NCBI RefSeq assembly: GCF_019279795.1
Contig: NC_056730.1
Span: forward strand, 614,996,271 to 615,060,270
Origin: Protopterus annectens
Lineage: Eukaryota > Chordata > Ceratodontiformes > Protopteridae
Direction: 5' to 3'
DNA length: 64,000 nt
Position numbers and translations under genes: made by a program. The first letter of the stretch is position 1. Every line of letters begins with the position of its first letter. This document shows, piece after piece, positions 1 through 10,858 of this stretch. The notes beneath the pieces were generated by a model that saw only the letters and a list, made by a program, of their open reading frames with translations, was not told the DNA's origin and did no database searches.

Positions 1-59
1 CATCTTGGGGAAATGTAATCTCTATGCCATGTACACTGCCAAACCCACCTAACACCACA

Positions 60-3000
60 CCTCACACATTGTCTGGGATGCAGCTACAGGGGTAAGCTGG
101 AAGGCAGTCCAGTCTACAGCCATGACTGTACTGGACAGTCATGAGGTGTAGGTTAACACATGCATCTCATCACCACAACCAACACATACCCTTAGCAGAA
201 CACAGTAAGGACACCCACACATACCACCAGCAATCACACACATTCACAGAGGCTTCTAAGTATCTGGCCAAGCAAGAGACCTCCCAAGCTGGAATAGACA
301 GACAACAAAATACAAAACCTGTATGACATAGTTTGCATAATTGTGCCACACCGCAGAACACATGTCCAGAAACATGCCCAACAGTACTCATTTGTGAATG
401 CAAACTCTAACACTATGTTACACACCAAGCTATATGAGGGCAAACATACTGTCAGCTGCCTGTCTGCCATGATTAGCCGCATACCCATACACTCAGATCA
501 CCTTTTGAACTATACACATGGCTCTGGCATATTCCATGTTGTTGTGCAGGACCTGTGATGCAATAGCCTGGACTGCATTGAAACATACATGTAGGAACTG
601 TCAGGTCTTGTAGCCCATGCAGGTATGTCCCAAGGCCTGGGTAGCATTCTGCCATTGGCCAGAATGATACTGCAGTACAGGGACAAAAGAATTGTATTCC
701 ACAATTGTCTAATGCACTGGTGTAATTCAAAGAGTATCCAGTATCTCTCTGCCTGGGATAACATGGTTGACAGACCATGATGCTTCGCCAGACAGGGCCT
801 GCACCTGTCACCCCTGGGAATCTGGATACTGGCTAGGGCTCATGTTTCCCCTATAGTGCCTTCATCATGCAAAGTTCCATTGAAAGACCACTGCTGTAAC
901 AGGGACAGCCAAGCAATAAACTGCAGGTCTCGCTATTCAATGATACATTTCAGAAACTTAGTATAGACTCACTTACGTCAATCCTTAACATGGAGAACAT
1001 ATCTGTGCAGTGACTGAGATATGGTTCAGTGCTCCGGAGAGCACTCCTGCATGATCATGTTATAACACATACCTCACCTTTTGGTGGTTATCCTTTATTG
1101 GAACACATAGGCCACAGGTGTGTCCATATTCCTGAAGAATATGTACACCCCCACACTAGTTGCACTTGCATAACTTCAGATGCAGTATGCTGAGCAACTA
1201 CCTTTGTGCCAAAGTGGAATCCAAATTGCACCTTGTGACAGATAACCCACCATGCCTCAGAATTCCCAACTGTCATATTGTGCTGTAATGGTGAATATTA
1301 GGTTTGAGACAGAAAACCATAATAATGGCTACTCTCAACTATCGCATTATTGACTGGGAAGACTCATGTACCAACACCTGTGCTCAATGCATGTTGGATT
1401 TCATTAACCCCAATGATCTGGATCACCATAGTCAACACAAACAGGGCTAACAGTATGCTACACATTGTCAGTCTCCAAAGCCAATGTTATGTTTCTTAAG
1501 AGTGAAGTGTTGACTGTCATGGCACCCATGAAGATGAACAATGCATGTGCAAATGCTGAATCCAACAAAAAAATGCACTTTAAGCACTCACATAAGTGCA
1601 GTGATTGTGCCATTGAAACAGAACCAAGGTTCAACCAAACACAAGGCAAACTGGTGGTACCCTGCCTTAAACTGTACCATATAAGGTAGTAACTGTTGCA
1701 AGACTGAACACACATGGGTGGAGGTGATCCCTGGTCAGCCTCAATAAGATGCAGATACACCATATAAAGCCACAAAAAGCAACTGTGAAACTAATCAGCC
1801 ACATATTATGTGGCCAACCACAGAGCATTCTATAGCTGTGTCATGAATCGTAATGGCAACAACAAGACATGCCGTGCTTCACAGCATTATGGCATGAGAA
1901 TACTGAACCTACAGAAATAGCACTTGTTCATCCAGATAGGGTCTGTGATAACTTAAACCCACTCTCACCTCCCCTCCAACAGGTACACATATTTATATAG
2001 CCATGTACACTTCAGATCCCCTGTAATAACAACTATGCAGGTACAAGCTGCACTCTCTAAAGCCATACATACAGCTTGCATGGGACCTGTCATCATCCCA
2101 GGGTGTATCCTACACAAATGTCAGAACAATTTGCTCTCCACATACACATCATGTTCAATCATAGCTTCATGTCAGGCTGTGTACACACTGAATGTTGCAC
2201 AGCAACAGATATCACACCCCAGAAAGGGGGAGACACCACTGATAATGGGAAATAGTGCACTACTACCCTGCTGAGTCTGGTCTGTAAGGCCAAGAACCTT
2301 GATCAACTTATTTGATGTAGTCACTACAGATATAGATGACAGTAAGGTTGATTCACACAGCATATCATGACCTTGTCAGGTCTTAGGACACCATCACCCA
2401 TACTGTGTTCCAGCTACACTCAGTAAACTATGTGTATATTCCTATGTCACAGGAGTGGTTGGCAACTGGACTGCTGGCAGAACCAACACTACAGAAGGTG
2501 TCTGACTAATACACACACATCAAGCCAGTGCCAGCTACAGTAATACAGGATTAATTCCTGGTACTCCCCCCTCATTGTTATCTATACCAAACAGACTAAC
2601 ACAGAAGGCATCTGCCTATTGAAGTTTGCAAATGACTATGAACTAAGAGCAATAGTTGACTCAATGAGTGCTGCGGGCAACATACAGAAGGGCCTTTGTG
2701 GGTCAGATGTGTGGTGTGTGACATATGGCCACAATCTGACAGCTAAGCATTGCATTGTCTTCCCCTATGTTAAAAACCCTTTATCCATGAGCTACCACCT
2801 AGGCATCGGTCAACATAATGGAAACTGTGTGTGTATGGGATGCAGCTGGACAGTAGTCTTTCCTTTGATAGTTACTTCACCACACCAGTCAGGTAGTCAT
2901 AAGTGGCACCCCTAATCATGGCAGGGTCCCATCCATGAATATAGAGATCATTGTTCAGCAATACTCAACACTCAAGTGACCCATAATAGATCACATATTA

Positions 3001-3450
3001 TCTTTAAGGGTTATTGGCCATGTTCAGATGGCCTACACTGGCTTCCCAATCCCTAGCTTCACTATGTAGCATGATGCCTACCCTGAATAAAGCCATGTCC
3101 AACACAGAGTTGTTGGACATGCTACACTTACACATCCTGATTTCAAATAAACACATACGTCATGGACATCCACCTTTCTAGTACAAGGATCACAACATGC
3201 CTGACAGATCCCTGTCCCATACACTTTACATACTCCTGCCATACTAAGCATCCCTGTCCAGCAAAACTGCACTTTGCCCCTCCATGAGATATGGTATGAT
3301 GACCGCATAGCAACTATATCAGTAACCCTGTGGATCGGTTCTGTGGCACTGCTTCAACTGGCCACTGTAACTTAACTGTCTGTTGGCTACAGCTAGGTAA
3401 CATTTCAGCCTAGGCTCATAAATGGCCCAGGGCATATAGCCTACTAGTTC
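60..3450 (+). mobile_element. Degraded near-full-length CR1-type LINE
   Basis: This stretch aligns by eye along its whole length with the better preserved CR1 at 26700-30597. Positions 240-560 match its ORF1, 745-850 match the end of the esterase-like domain, 2035-2280 match the RT segment that follows the LSKAKYTASMGPD motif, and 2619-2810 match the catalytic region, where MKFANDYELRAIVDS replaces MKFPDDCKLGAIIDS. Positions 3095-3140 match the C-terminal region. At 3405-3445 it has the same 3' end, the resemblance to GGGCAGATAGCCTAGTA and a decayed octamer tail. Every reading frame is broken by stops and indels, so it is an old inactive copy. A LINE of this type copies its RNA into DNA at a nick made by its own endonuclease. 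The 5' limit is soft because similarity fades toward the window start. Confidence 0.8.
2035..2810 (+). pseudogene. Remnant of CR1 ORF2 reverse transcriptase
   Basis: Two recognisable blocks of a CR1 reverse transcriptase survive here. The first, 2035-2274, reads ALSKAIHTACMGPVIIPGC and corresponds to the block upstream of the palm in the intact copy. The second, 2619-2810, reads MKFANDYELRAIVDSMSAAG and corresponds to the catalytic FADD region, with the second aspartate position changed (AND for ADD). Between and around them the frame is lost. The match is to the same CR1 family as the element at 26.7-30.6 kb, not to the Penelope or gypsy RTs elsewhere in the window. No product can be made from it. 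Confidence 0.7.
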
Positions 3451-4024
3451 ACTATGACCATACATGCTATAGTTGATATCCAACCCTGCAAATACCATCA
3501 AGCTAGCCATTGTCCCATGTGTTTCACATGTGCAACACAAGTAATACATGGCAGGATGCTAAACTGCTGTACAGTGCCATGTAGATGTATATGGCAAAAC
3601 ACATACATGTACAACTTTCCATGAGCAAGTCTGCAGGGTCAGAGATCATGTCTCTTAAGGCTGTGTATGACTATGTGTGTGACATATACACAGCATTAAG
3701 GTCTATTGCATTAATGTGAACACATCCAGGCATGTGCTGATAGGTAAAGACACCAGTACAGGCAAACAGACATGCCCACATCAAGACAACATTCACATGG
3801 AGTATGAGCAATGTCATCACTTGACACACTCATATATGATGATAACATCAAATCATCAGTATGTGTCAAATGTGTGTGTTAAACATGTCACTGGTGTTAG
3901 TGTCACATACATTTGCAAAGACATAATGGTAATCTTAATAAATGTGATACACATGTATGTACAGCTGTACTTCTGTACTTCTCTGTGAGTTACTGTGACC
4001 TGTCTCCATCATTATGTCTTCCAG
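3451..4024. other. Unassigned sequence upstream of the Harbinger Myb-like gene
   Basis: No gene or repeat is recognised. The last bases form a pyrimidine-rich stretch ending in CAG at 4022-4024, which looks like a 3' splice site just ahead of the ATG at 4027. An upstream 5' UTR exon of the Myb-like gene may therefore lie in this interval or to its left, inside or beyond the old CR1. Confidence 0.4.
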
Positions 4025-4026
4025 GT

Positions 4027-4435
4027 ATGCCGTGGACCAGGCTGCCACCATACACCCACTTGGAGGATGAGGTCCTCATTCCATACCTCCTTGACAGCCA
4101 TGTAACACTCTTCAGCCATGTGCCACAGGATGCACAGCAGTGGGATACCAAGTGGGAAGAACTGCGCAAGAGGGTAAATGATGTTGGCAGCCACAATCGC
4201 ACCTATCAGCAGGTGCGCCGGCACTGCACTGACATCATTAGATGGGCAAAACAGCATGCAAATGCAATCACCAGGGAACAAGGTGCAACAGGTGGGGGGC
4301 CACTCACCCAGCCCCCACTCACACATACTGAGGAGCTACTGGACAACCTGGGGACAACTGCAGAACTCCATCAACAAGCTTTAGCTGGTATTGTGGAGGT
4401 GGGTGTCTCACAACCACTGAGCCTGGAGTTGCCTG
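4027..4435 (+). CDS. Harbinger-type Myb/SANT-like protein, first coding exon
   Basis: The exon encodes about 136 residues beginning MPWTRLPPYTHLEDEVLIP. The spacing of acidic and aromatic residues (LEDEVLIPYLLDSH, QWDTKWEELRKRVN, RTYQQVRRHCTDIIRWAK) is that of the helix-turn-helix Myb/SANT-like domain carried by the second protein of vertebrate Harbinger transposons and by NAIF1-like host proteins. In Harbinger elements that protein binds DNA and helps bring the transposase to the nucleus and to the element ends. A CAG acceptor precedes the ATG by two bases, and a GTAAG donor starts at 4436. The exon ends after one base of a codon, which matches the start of the exon at 9927. The frame has no stop, unlike the decayed sequence around it. 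A short alternative is that the ATG is not the true start and the frame opens further upstream. Confidence 0.7.
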
Positions 4436-4571
4436 GTAAGGCACTACTGCACATATAGCACAACTATATTTCATATAGTTACATGTGTTACTGTACAATA
4501 TGTAATGTAACATCATACGCAAGGCATGTATGCACACATCAACAACAAAACAAACAGCACTCCAAAGTCGC
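4436..4571 (+). other. Intron of the Myb-like gene, left of PLE-1
   Basis: The intron opens with GTAAG. The remaining bases before the Penelope-like element show no other feature. The intron resumes at about 8438 on the other side of PLE-1. Confidence 0.5.
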
Positions 4572-4611
4572 ATTCAAGCGAAAATTTATTTGTCCATCAT
4601 GAAAACCCCCC

Positions 4612-4661
4612 CAGTGGGGTCATACCGGTTTTGGCAAACACCTTCCTCAGTGACCACACTG
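4612..4661 (-). ncRNA. Hammerhead ribozyme-like motif of PLE-1 (core base changed)
   Basis: On the minus strand the order is CAGTG-T-GGTCA, then CTGAGGA, then a small hairpin (GGT-GTTT-GCC) with one extra A before it, then AAAA, then CCGG, then TA, then TGACC-C-CACTG. The outer arms pair as five plus five base pairs around a single mismatch, forming helix I, and the TA sits at the expected cleavage position. The very short helix III is typical of the hammerheads described in Penelope-like elements. The invariant GAAA reads AAAA here, so self-cleavage is probably lost. The extra A before helix II departs from the strict consensus. Confidence 0.6.
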
Positions 4662-4811
4662 AAAAAATAATCCATTAAAAACCCTAACTAGATACATTTA
4701 TTTATACTCATTATGGCAGTGCCCTCAAGTGGATAAAAATATATTGGATGAATCCATGTCAGAAAACTAAAATATAACAAAAACCAATGTATAACAACAG
4801 TACAGTGGAGA

Positions 4812-4819
4812 ATATATAT

Positions 4820-4875
<56 letters not shown>
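4812..4875. repeat. (TA)n microsatellite
   Basis: About 64 bases of alternating TA, broken only by one G near its left end. It lies in the 3' part of PLE-1, downstream of its last coding sequence. Confidence 0.95.
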
Positions 4876-4878
<3 letters not shown>

Positions 4879-4904
4879 AGTCTATTACCAAAATTATCTA
4901 TTTA

Positions 4905-5381
4905 AAATTGGTCATTTAACCCAGGTGAAAATAGAGCCCCCGATTTTACAATCCACATCTTTTCTTTATTATTCAGTAACTCAGGCAATGCACACACATC
5001 TTGACTCTTAAACCTAATAAGGTCAATGATCATAAAACTAAAAACCCCAGTTGGATGTTTAAGTTTATGTTTGTATAAAGAACTCAAAACTTTTTTGTTT
5101 CTAATGTCACTTAAATGTTCCCCGACCCTTAATCTAAAGTGTCAGGAAGTCTGTCCCACATAAAATCCCTGACAACTACATTGGGCTAAATAAATAACCC
5201 AACTGGTACTGCAGTTATCAAAAAAAGAAATATTATAAACATGTGGAGAATTGTGACTGCTAAAACTAACCGACTTAAACACTCTCAGGCAATATGAGCA
5301 ATGCCCACATGGGTAACCACCTGCCAAGATTTGCCCAGTTAATGTTGTTTGAACGAGGGGGTTTGAATGATAATTGTACAC
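4905..5381 (-). pseudogene. PLE-1 GIY-YIG endonuclease and C-terminus (broken)
   Basis: On the minus strand, 5381-5142 encodes GYPCGHCSYC, a CxxC pair, followed by SWVIYLAQCSCQGFYVGQTS. That second block corresponds to the GIY-YIG signature (YL..C....YVG.T) of the Penelope endonuclease, which nicks target DNA for retrotransposition. A shifted frame at about 5087-4905 continues with SSLYKHKLKHPTGVF and SGALFSPGLN, resembling the usual C-terminal end of these proteins. At least one frameshift or stop separates the two parts. The assignment rests on these motifs and on the position directly after the RT. Confidence 0.7.
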
Positions 5382-5384
5382 CCT

Positions 5385-5804
5385 TTAGTAATGACTAAAT
5401 AATGATCCCAATGACTGACCCTTACGAAAATAATAATGACAACGATCCTTAATATAGTCACTCAGTGTATTATCTGAATGTAATATATGCCAATGTCTCT
5501 GAATAACATTCATGAAGCTCCTTCTGTTCCTGCCATAAGTAGTAACTAATCTAAGCTCCTGAGATTGATCTTGTCTCCTATTTTTCTGACTAGCAAACCG
5601 ACTGGCCCTAGTGATGTCACCTACTTGGTATCCCCTATTCTTAAATCTAGCTGTTAGCTCCTGTTGATGGTGGGGATATGCAGAGGAATCAGAACAAATT
5701 ATTTTTATATGAAGAAATTGCGATTTGGGGATATTCCTGATGACATGTTGTGGGTGGAAGCTCGTGGCATGAAATAGGGTATTGAACTTTAGGAAACTTT
5801 TCAA
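5385..5804 (-). pseudogene. PLE-1 RT thumb and linker region
   Basis: The minus-strand frame encodes about 139 residues with IPKSQFLHIKIICSDSSAY, the LTARFKNRGYQVGDI block and LVTTYGRNRRSFMNVIQRHW. These blocks are characteristic of the stretch between the RT palm and the GIY-YIG domain in Penelope-like and related RTs. It is separated by a frame break from the RT core upstream and by a stop from the endonuclease downstream. No independent function is expected. Confidence 0.7.
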
Positions 5805-5892
5805 ATACCTGACTTTCCAATGTATCCAATTCAGTTTTCTTGATTAGCACATCCAGGAAAGTAATTTCAAATCTATCAAAAGTTAACTTGAA

Positions 5893-6833
5893 TTAAATAC
5901 TCCACTTGTTGGAATTCAAATATTCCACAAATTCAAATAAAAATGCTTCATTCGCTCTCCACACCAGCCAACAGTCATCAAGATATCTCCGCCAAATATC
6001 CATTTCATTCATAAAGATGTTATGACTGCTGCCATAAATTAATTGTTCCTCCACATAAGCCATAAACAGGTCCGCAAATATAGGGGCAAAAGATGCCCTC
6101 ATAGCAGTACCTTGAACCTGCCAGAAGCATTTGTCTTTAAAATAGAAGACATTATGGGTGAGTACCAATTCGGCCATATAGACCAGAAGAGTGTTAAATC
6201 CTGGTCTGTATATATTGGCCCGATCAAGCCAATATTGTAAAGCAGTAAGTCCTGCCCAATGGAGGATACTGGTGTATAATGAGGTGACATCCAAAGTACA
6301 TAAGAGCCAGCCCGGTTCCAGTTGCATATCGGATATAATGGCAAGGAACTGTGTGGTATCTTGTATTCTAGCACATATCAGAGTCAATAAAGATTTAAGA
6401 TGTTGTGTAAGAAACTCTGACAAGGGCTCAGTCAAGGAGCCCTTGCCAGAGACAATCGGTTGACCAGGTGGTCTGTTGGGATCTTTATGAATCTTAGGCA
6501 ACATATAAATGTATTGTTGTCTGGGGTGATTAACCTTTAGTTGATAACATGTATCATGGGTAATAATAGCCTCCTCTTCTGCTAGATCCAAAAATTTGTC
6601 AGTGTTATGTTTGAACTTGTTAGTTGGATCAATGGGCATGGCCATATAATGTTGTTTATTGGATAGTTGTCGCTCCGCCTCTCCTCATAATCCACCCAGT
6701 TCTGAACCACCACAGCCCCACCCTTGTCTGCCGTCAAAATGACAATGTCATGATTTTTGCTAAGATGTTCAACACAAAGCCTTTCTTGTTGGTTGATATT
6801 GTATTTGATAATATTATACTTGCTTAAATCCAA
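5893..6833 (-). pseudogene. PLE-1 reverse transcriptase core (frameshifted)
   Basis: Two overlapping minus-strand frames make up the RT. The first, 6833-6582, holds LTADKGGAVVVQNWVDY. The second, 6645-5893, holds LPKIHKDPNRPPGQPIVSGKG, LDVTSLYTSI (the first catalytic aspartate), the GTAMRASFAPIFADLFMAYVE block and the catalytic WRRYLDD. The YLDD box is intact. A frameshift near 6650 joins the two frames. Penelope RTs are related to telomerase RT and copy element RNA at the nicked target. The core is the best preserved part of PLE-1. Confidence 0.85.
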
Positions 6834-6842
6834 ATGTAAATC

Positions 6843-7994
6843 TTAAAGAACTTCATTTTGAAAAGACTGTACAATGGGTGACATTGGTGGTTTAAACTGT
6901 GATGGTCTGAACCGAAAAGATCTGAGGCCAGACTGATCTGCTTTCTCCCCCTTCAAATCCTCGGACAATCTCAAATTAAGGCTATGGCAAAAATTGGCAA
7001 CATCTTGTGCAAAATGATGCTCCGGAAAAAAGAAACCCGGCACAAAACCCCAAACCTTTATTTAAAACCTGAAGCTGTTGTTCATTAAATGTAATGGAAG
7101 ATATATTATATAAATTACTCACATGAACATTCAAATTTTGGTCATATTCTGAAAAGTCACCCCAAGATCTGTTGCATCTTTTATGCCCCCCCTCCCGTCT
7201 CTGGGATCCATGCCTAAAGGGATCCCTCCCATCAAACTGTGCCCTAAGTTGTTCCTCTTGGGAACTGGTGAAGTACTAGTGTGGCCATCCTCTCAATATG
7301 GATTCAATGATGAGTCCTCCCCTGAAGTTGCGGACTCCCTACCACTTTTTTTAAGTATGGACCTAGGTCAAAAGGCCCTAGGCTTTCTGGGAGTTTGATC
7401 AGGTGTGACAAATTTGACATTGGGATGCATCTCAAAGGGTTTGCCCTATCATAATCTCCTACATCACGAGTAAACTTTTTTGTTTTTCTCTCCCTCAGTC
7501 CAGATTCCAGTTCCAACAAATCTTTACTAAGTTGTTCAATGCAGGTATTATAACATGAAAGTGATAAAAAATCTTCAAATCCCTTGCTTAAACTCAGAAC
7601 CTCGTTAGTTTGTTCCTCCACCTTCCTCATAATGGTTAGTCAATATATTTATAAAATACATGTAGGCCTGTTGTTGTGCCTCTGACCATTGAGCCAAAAG
7701 GAGCTCATCTGGTTCAGCAACCACAGGTTGAAGCCTTACTCTTAATTCCCTAGGGGCAATATTCTTCTGCTGATATGCCCGAAATAACCTAAGATGCCAG
7801 ACATTCTTCCTTAGTGTAATAAGATTCTTAGTATGTTTAATAAAGGCTGATTTGCATTCCTGGGTAGGGTCATGAACACCAGAGCACTTGTTGGTATTAC
7901 CTGACCCCAGGCCAAAAATACCAAAATCGCCAGAGTCAGATGAAAGACCTTTGATAATAGTTGCCAAATCCAACACCAACCAGGAATTAAACAA
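6843..7994 (-). pseudogene. PLE-1 N-terminal region (broken frames)
   Basis: Minus-strand pieces at 7994-7605, 7630-7304 and 7043-6843 encode, in order, a low-similarity start, RKTKKFTRDVGDYDRANPL, and FPEHHFAQDVANFCHSLNLRL. The K..K..RD..DY block and the segment that follows a NKGLGFVP-like motif just upstream of 7043 are usual in the N-terminal region of Penelope proteins. The pieces are in different frames. The first piece, 7994-7697, is repeated in inverted orientation at 8126-8437. Confidence 0.6.
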
Positions 7995-8437
7995 ATTATA
8001 AATAATATTTGATTTTGGACCATTTGTGGGGTTTATCTGAATAAGACGGTTTATGGATAGACCATCTTTATTTGACTAACGGGGACAGTGGATTCATTTT
8101 TGATTTTGGATTTTTGAGGCTTTTTATTATTTATAATTTGTTTAATTCCTGATTGATGATGGATTTGGCAACTATTATCAAATGTTTTTCGTCTGACTCT
8201 GGCGATTTGGTTATTTTTGGCCTGGGGTCAGGTAATACCAACAAGTGCTCTGGTGTACAGGACCCTACTCAGGAATGCAAATCAGCCTTTATTAAACTTA
8301 CTAAGAATCTTATTACACTAAAGAAGAATGTCTAGCATCTTAGGTTATTTTGGGCATATCAGCAGAAGAATATTGCCCCTAGGGGATTAAGAGTAAGGCT
8401 TCAACCTATGGTTGCTGAGCCAGATGAGCTCCTTTTG
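7697..8437. repeat. Foldback inverted repeat at the 5' end of PLE-1
   Basis: The minus-strand sequence from 8006 to 7697 is repeated on the plus strand from 8126 to 8437 with only scattered differences. Both arms encode the same residues, for example GLGSGNTNKCSGV and ECKSAFIK. A spacer of about 119 bases separates the arms. It would fold into a long hairpin. Inverted 5' partial copies are a known outcome of Penelope insertion. Confidence 0.85.
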
Positions 8438-9926
8438 GCACGACACAATACAACTATGGCCTTTGTGTTATGGTGATATTGCAGATGTGAAATACTAAAC
8501 ATCATACAGGCCTGTGCACAGCTTGTGTAGGCATGATATCAAACCACCACATAACATGTCTTGAACATCATGAGTGTGTCATGACATGAAAGCATTCACC
8601 TATACAGTATCCAAATACATACATGTGTTGCACAACATACACATACAACCACATCAGGCCACGGATGGCATGTGGGACATGGAGTACTGCTAAGTTAGCC
8701 ATGTCTGGGCATACTTGCCAGGCATCAGCAAAATGGTTGCAGATGTGCAGCGGTGTCATCTGTATACCCTTCAGTGACCTGTGTCACACATTCCACATTA
8801 GAGTTTAGTGTGCATACACCTCGGTGATGTGGGTCACATTCCACATTAGATATGTATTGTATCTGAACACAGTCATGGCTATGAACTGTGTCTGTTACTC
8901 ACACTGTATAGCAATAGTGAGGCCACATGATGCCCTGCAATGGCTATGCACATCAGATAAATGTGCAGTATGTTACTGTATATCTGTAGGGCAGACTGAC
9001 AACATTGCGTCAGCTGAAGGCCCATGTTAGAATAACACATTCCTGCATTGGGACACCATTACCTCACTATATATTTGAAAAGACGCCATTGTGTTAAACA
9101 TGTATGCATGTCATTCAACACATCAGCAGAAGACATGTCATACTACATGTGATTGTCAACGACATATGCCACACATTAGGCTGGTGTACTATTAACCAGT
9201 GCTGGTCTATGGAACCATTGCAAAGTAGGGACAACCATGTCAAACATGTGTGTACAGCCACATGCACATTGTCTGTAGAGTCAGCTCAAGGGTAAGCAGA
9301 ATAATGTTGAACATACATTCTCTGCTTTGGGGAGATATGCAAGCTAGGGCTCAGGCAAACATAGTATTCGCTCAACATACCCTTCTGCTCATGTCCTCCT
9401 CACACATAGGGGCAGGGGCCAACACAAAGCATCTGTGGTAGATGTACAAAGGTCAGCGATGGTCTGTTAACATGTGGGGTATGTTGCACAAAACATGTCA
9501 GCGCAGTGCAACGGTGTATAGTGCATGCATTGTGTTGCAGGTTTGGGGCATAACCTACTAACACAAATAGTGCAACACAGGGATGTATGCTATCTACTAC
9601 TGTAATTGTGTAAGGTACATGCCTTCTGCTATAACACATGCATGCTGTTGTGTGCAACTCAGGGATGTATGATAATTATCACTATAAATGTCTAAGATGA
9701 ATGCCTTCTGCCATATCACATGCACATTGCATGCCGTTGGGTGCCATAGCATGTGTGTCTGTCTGTGTCTGTGTGTCTGTGTCTGTCTGTGTCTGTGTCT
9801 GTCTGTGTCTGTCTGTCTGTGTCTGTCTGTCTGTGTCTGTGTGTGTGTGTATGTGTATGTGTCTGTGTGTGTGCTTGTACTGTGCTGTATAACTTGTAAT
9901 GTACAGTTCTTGTATGCCCCTCACAG
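8438..9926 (+). other. Remainder of the Myb-like gene intron
   Basis: Apart from the TG/TCTG microsatellite near its right end, no gene or repeat is recognised. The interval ends in a pyrimidine-rich tract and CAG at 9924-9926, a good 3' splice site for the exon at 9927. Confidence 0.5.
9752..9874. repeat. (TCTG)/(TG)n compound microsatellite
   Basis: About 120 bases of mixed TGTC, TCTG and TG units. It lies in the intron, about 50 bases before the acceptor at 9926. Confidence 0.95.
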
Positions 9927-10858
9927 GTGTTGATGTAGGTGCGTTGCCCTCTTGCAGTCCACCTGATGATAGTCTCCCCACAGACTCTAGCAGTGATGAT
10001 GAAAGTATGATTGAGGCACAGGCAGGGTTGTCAGGGGCTGAAACTGTACCATTGGTTGCCATTCCACCTGCATCCCCCTCATCCCCGCACACAAATCTCA
10101 TGCTTACACATACCCCAGCACCAGTGGCCATAGAGGAAGGACAGTTTGTGGGTAGTAGCATGGAACAAGAAATTGTGGAGACTATGGAAGGTGTGCCTGC
10201 ACACCATGATCCCAGCCAACTGACTGGTGATGTCCCACACAGGCATGTGCCCAGTGCTGCTCGTAGGAGGATCTCTGGCCAACATGCCCCTGCAAGACAT
10301 AGCACATCAGCTGGTGTCACCAGACACATGTTTCAGGCTGTAATGGAGGCACAGGCATGTGCTGAATGGCACAACAGAGAAGGTCTGAGGCTTCAGAGTG
10401 CTGCTCTCCATTCTTTAACTGACAACATCCAGGCAATTGCAAATGCTCACCATCATCTCCCAGATGGTTTGGATAGACGATTGGGTGACATGGTGGGAGT
10501 CCTTGACCGTGGCATGTCAATCCTTGAGCATGGAATGTCTGTGCTGGAACATCTGGTGGGAGTGATGCATCTGACACGTGGACGTAGGCCAGCTACATCA
10601 CCTGTTGAAGGTCAACGTGAACATGCTACTTTAAATGCCCGCTCTCATAATGGCGGTAGCAGCAGCAGTGCAGCTGGTGCTGTGCTGTCCACACCAGGAC
10701 ACAGCAGGCCACATGCATGTGGTCCTGGACGTTCCCAACAGGGACACGGTTCCAGTGGGCATGTGTCATCAGACAGTACCCAATCTGGACCTCTGCCTGG
10801 TAGTGCCCGTGCAACCCCTGGCAAGCACAGGTCACGTGGCCATGCCAGGGCACCATGA
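9927..10858 (+). CDS. Harbinger-type Myb/SANT-like protein, second coding exon
   Basis: This exon completes the codon begun at 4435 (G + GT, glycine) and then runs open for 309 more residues to a stop at 10856-10858. The joined protein is about 446 residues. It begins with an acidic, serine-rich segment (DSLPTDSSSDDESM), then a low-complexity proline/threonine region. A helical segment with AEWHNREGLRLQSAALHSL and a heptad-like series (LDRGMSILEHGMSVLEHLV) follows, probably an oligomerisation region. The C-terminus is rich in Ser, Gly, His and Arg. This layout, with an N-terminal Myb/SANT domain and a C-terminal coiled region, fits the accessory protein of Harbinger elements. The open frame over more than 900 bases stands out against decayed neighbours. 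It could be a recently active element protein or a retained host-type gene. Confidence 0.7.

Larger units (their letters stand above)
4572..8437 (-). mobile_element. Penelope-like element PLE-1, inserted in the Harbinger intron
   Basis: Reading on the minus strand from about 8006 to 4572, the element shows an N-terminal region, the LTADKGGAVVVQN block, a reverse transcriptase with LPKIHKDPNRPPGQPIVSGKG and WRRYLDD, an RT-to-endonuclease linker, and a GIY-YIG-type endonuclease region with CxxC. A hammerhead-like motif lies in the 3' region. This is the order of Penelope-like elements, which are common in fish and amphibians. Several frameshifts break the single long ORF such elements normally have. 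The 5' end is extended by an inverted partial copy (8126-8437), a structure known for this class. The 3' limit is estimated from the last recognisable sequence. Confidence 0.85.

Noticed and set aside
3716-3988. Frame of 90 codons just upstream of the Myb-like exon
   Set aside because: It is out of frame with the exon, has low-complexity content, and no similarity was recognised.
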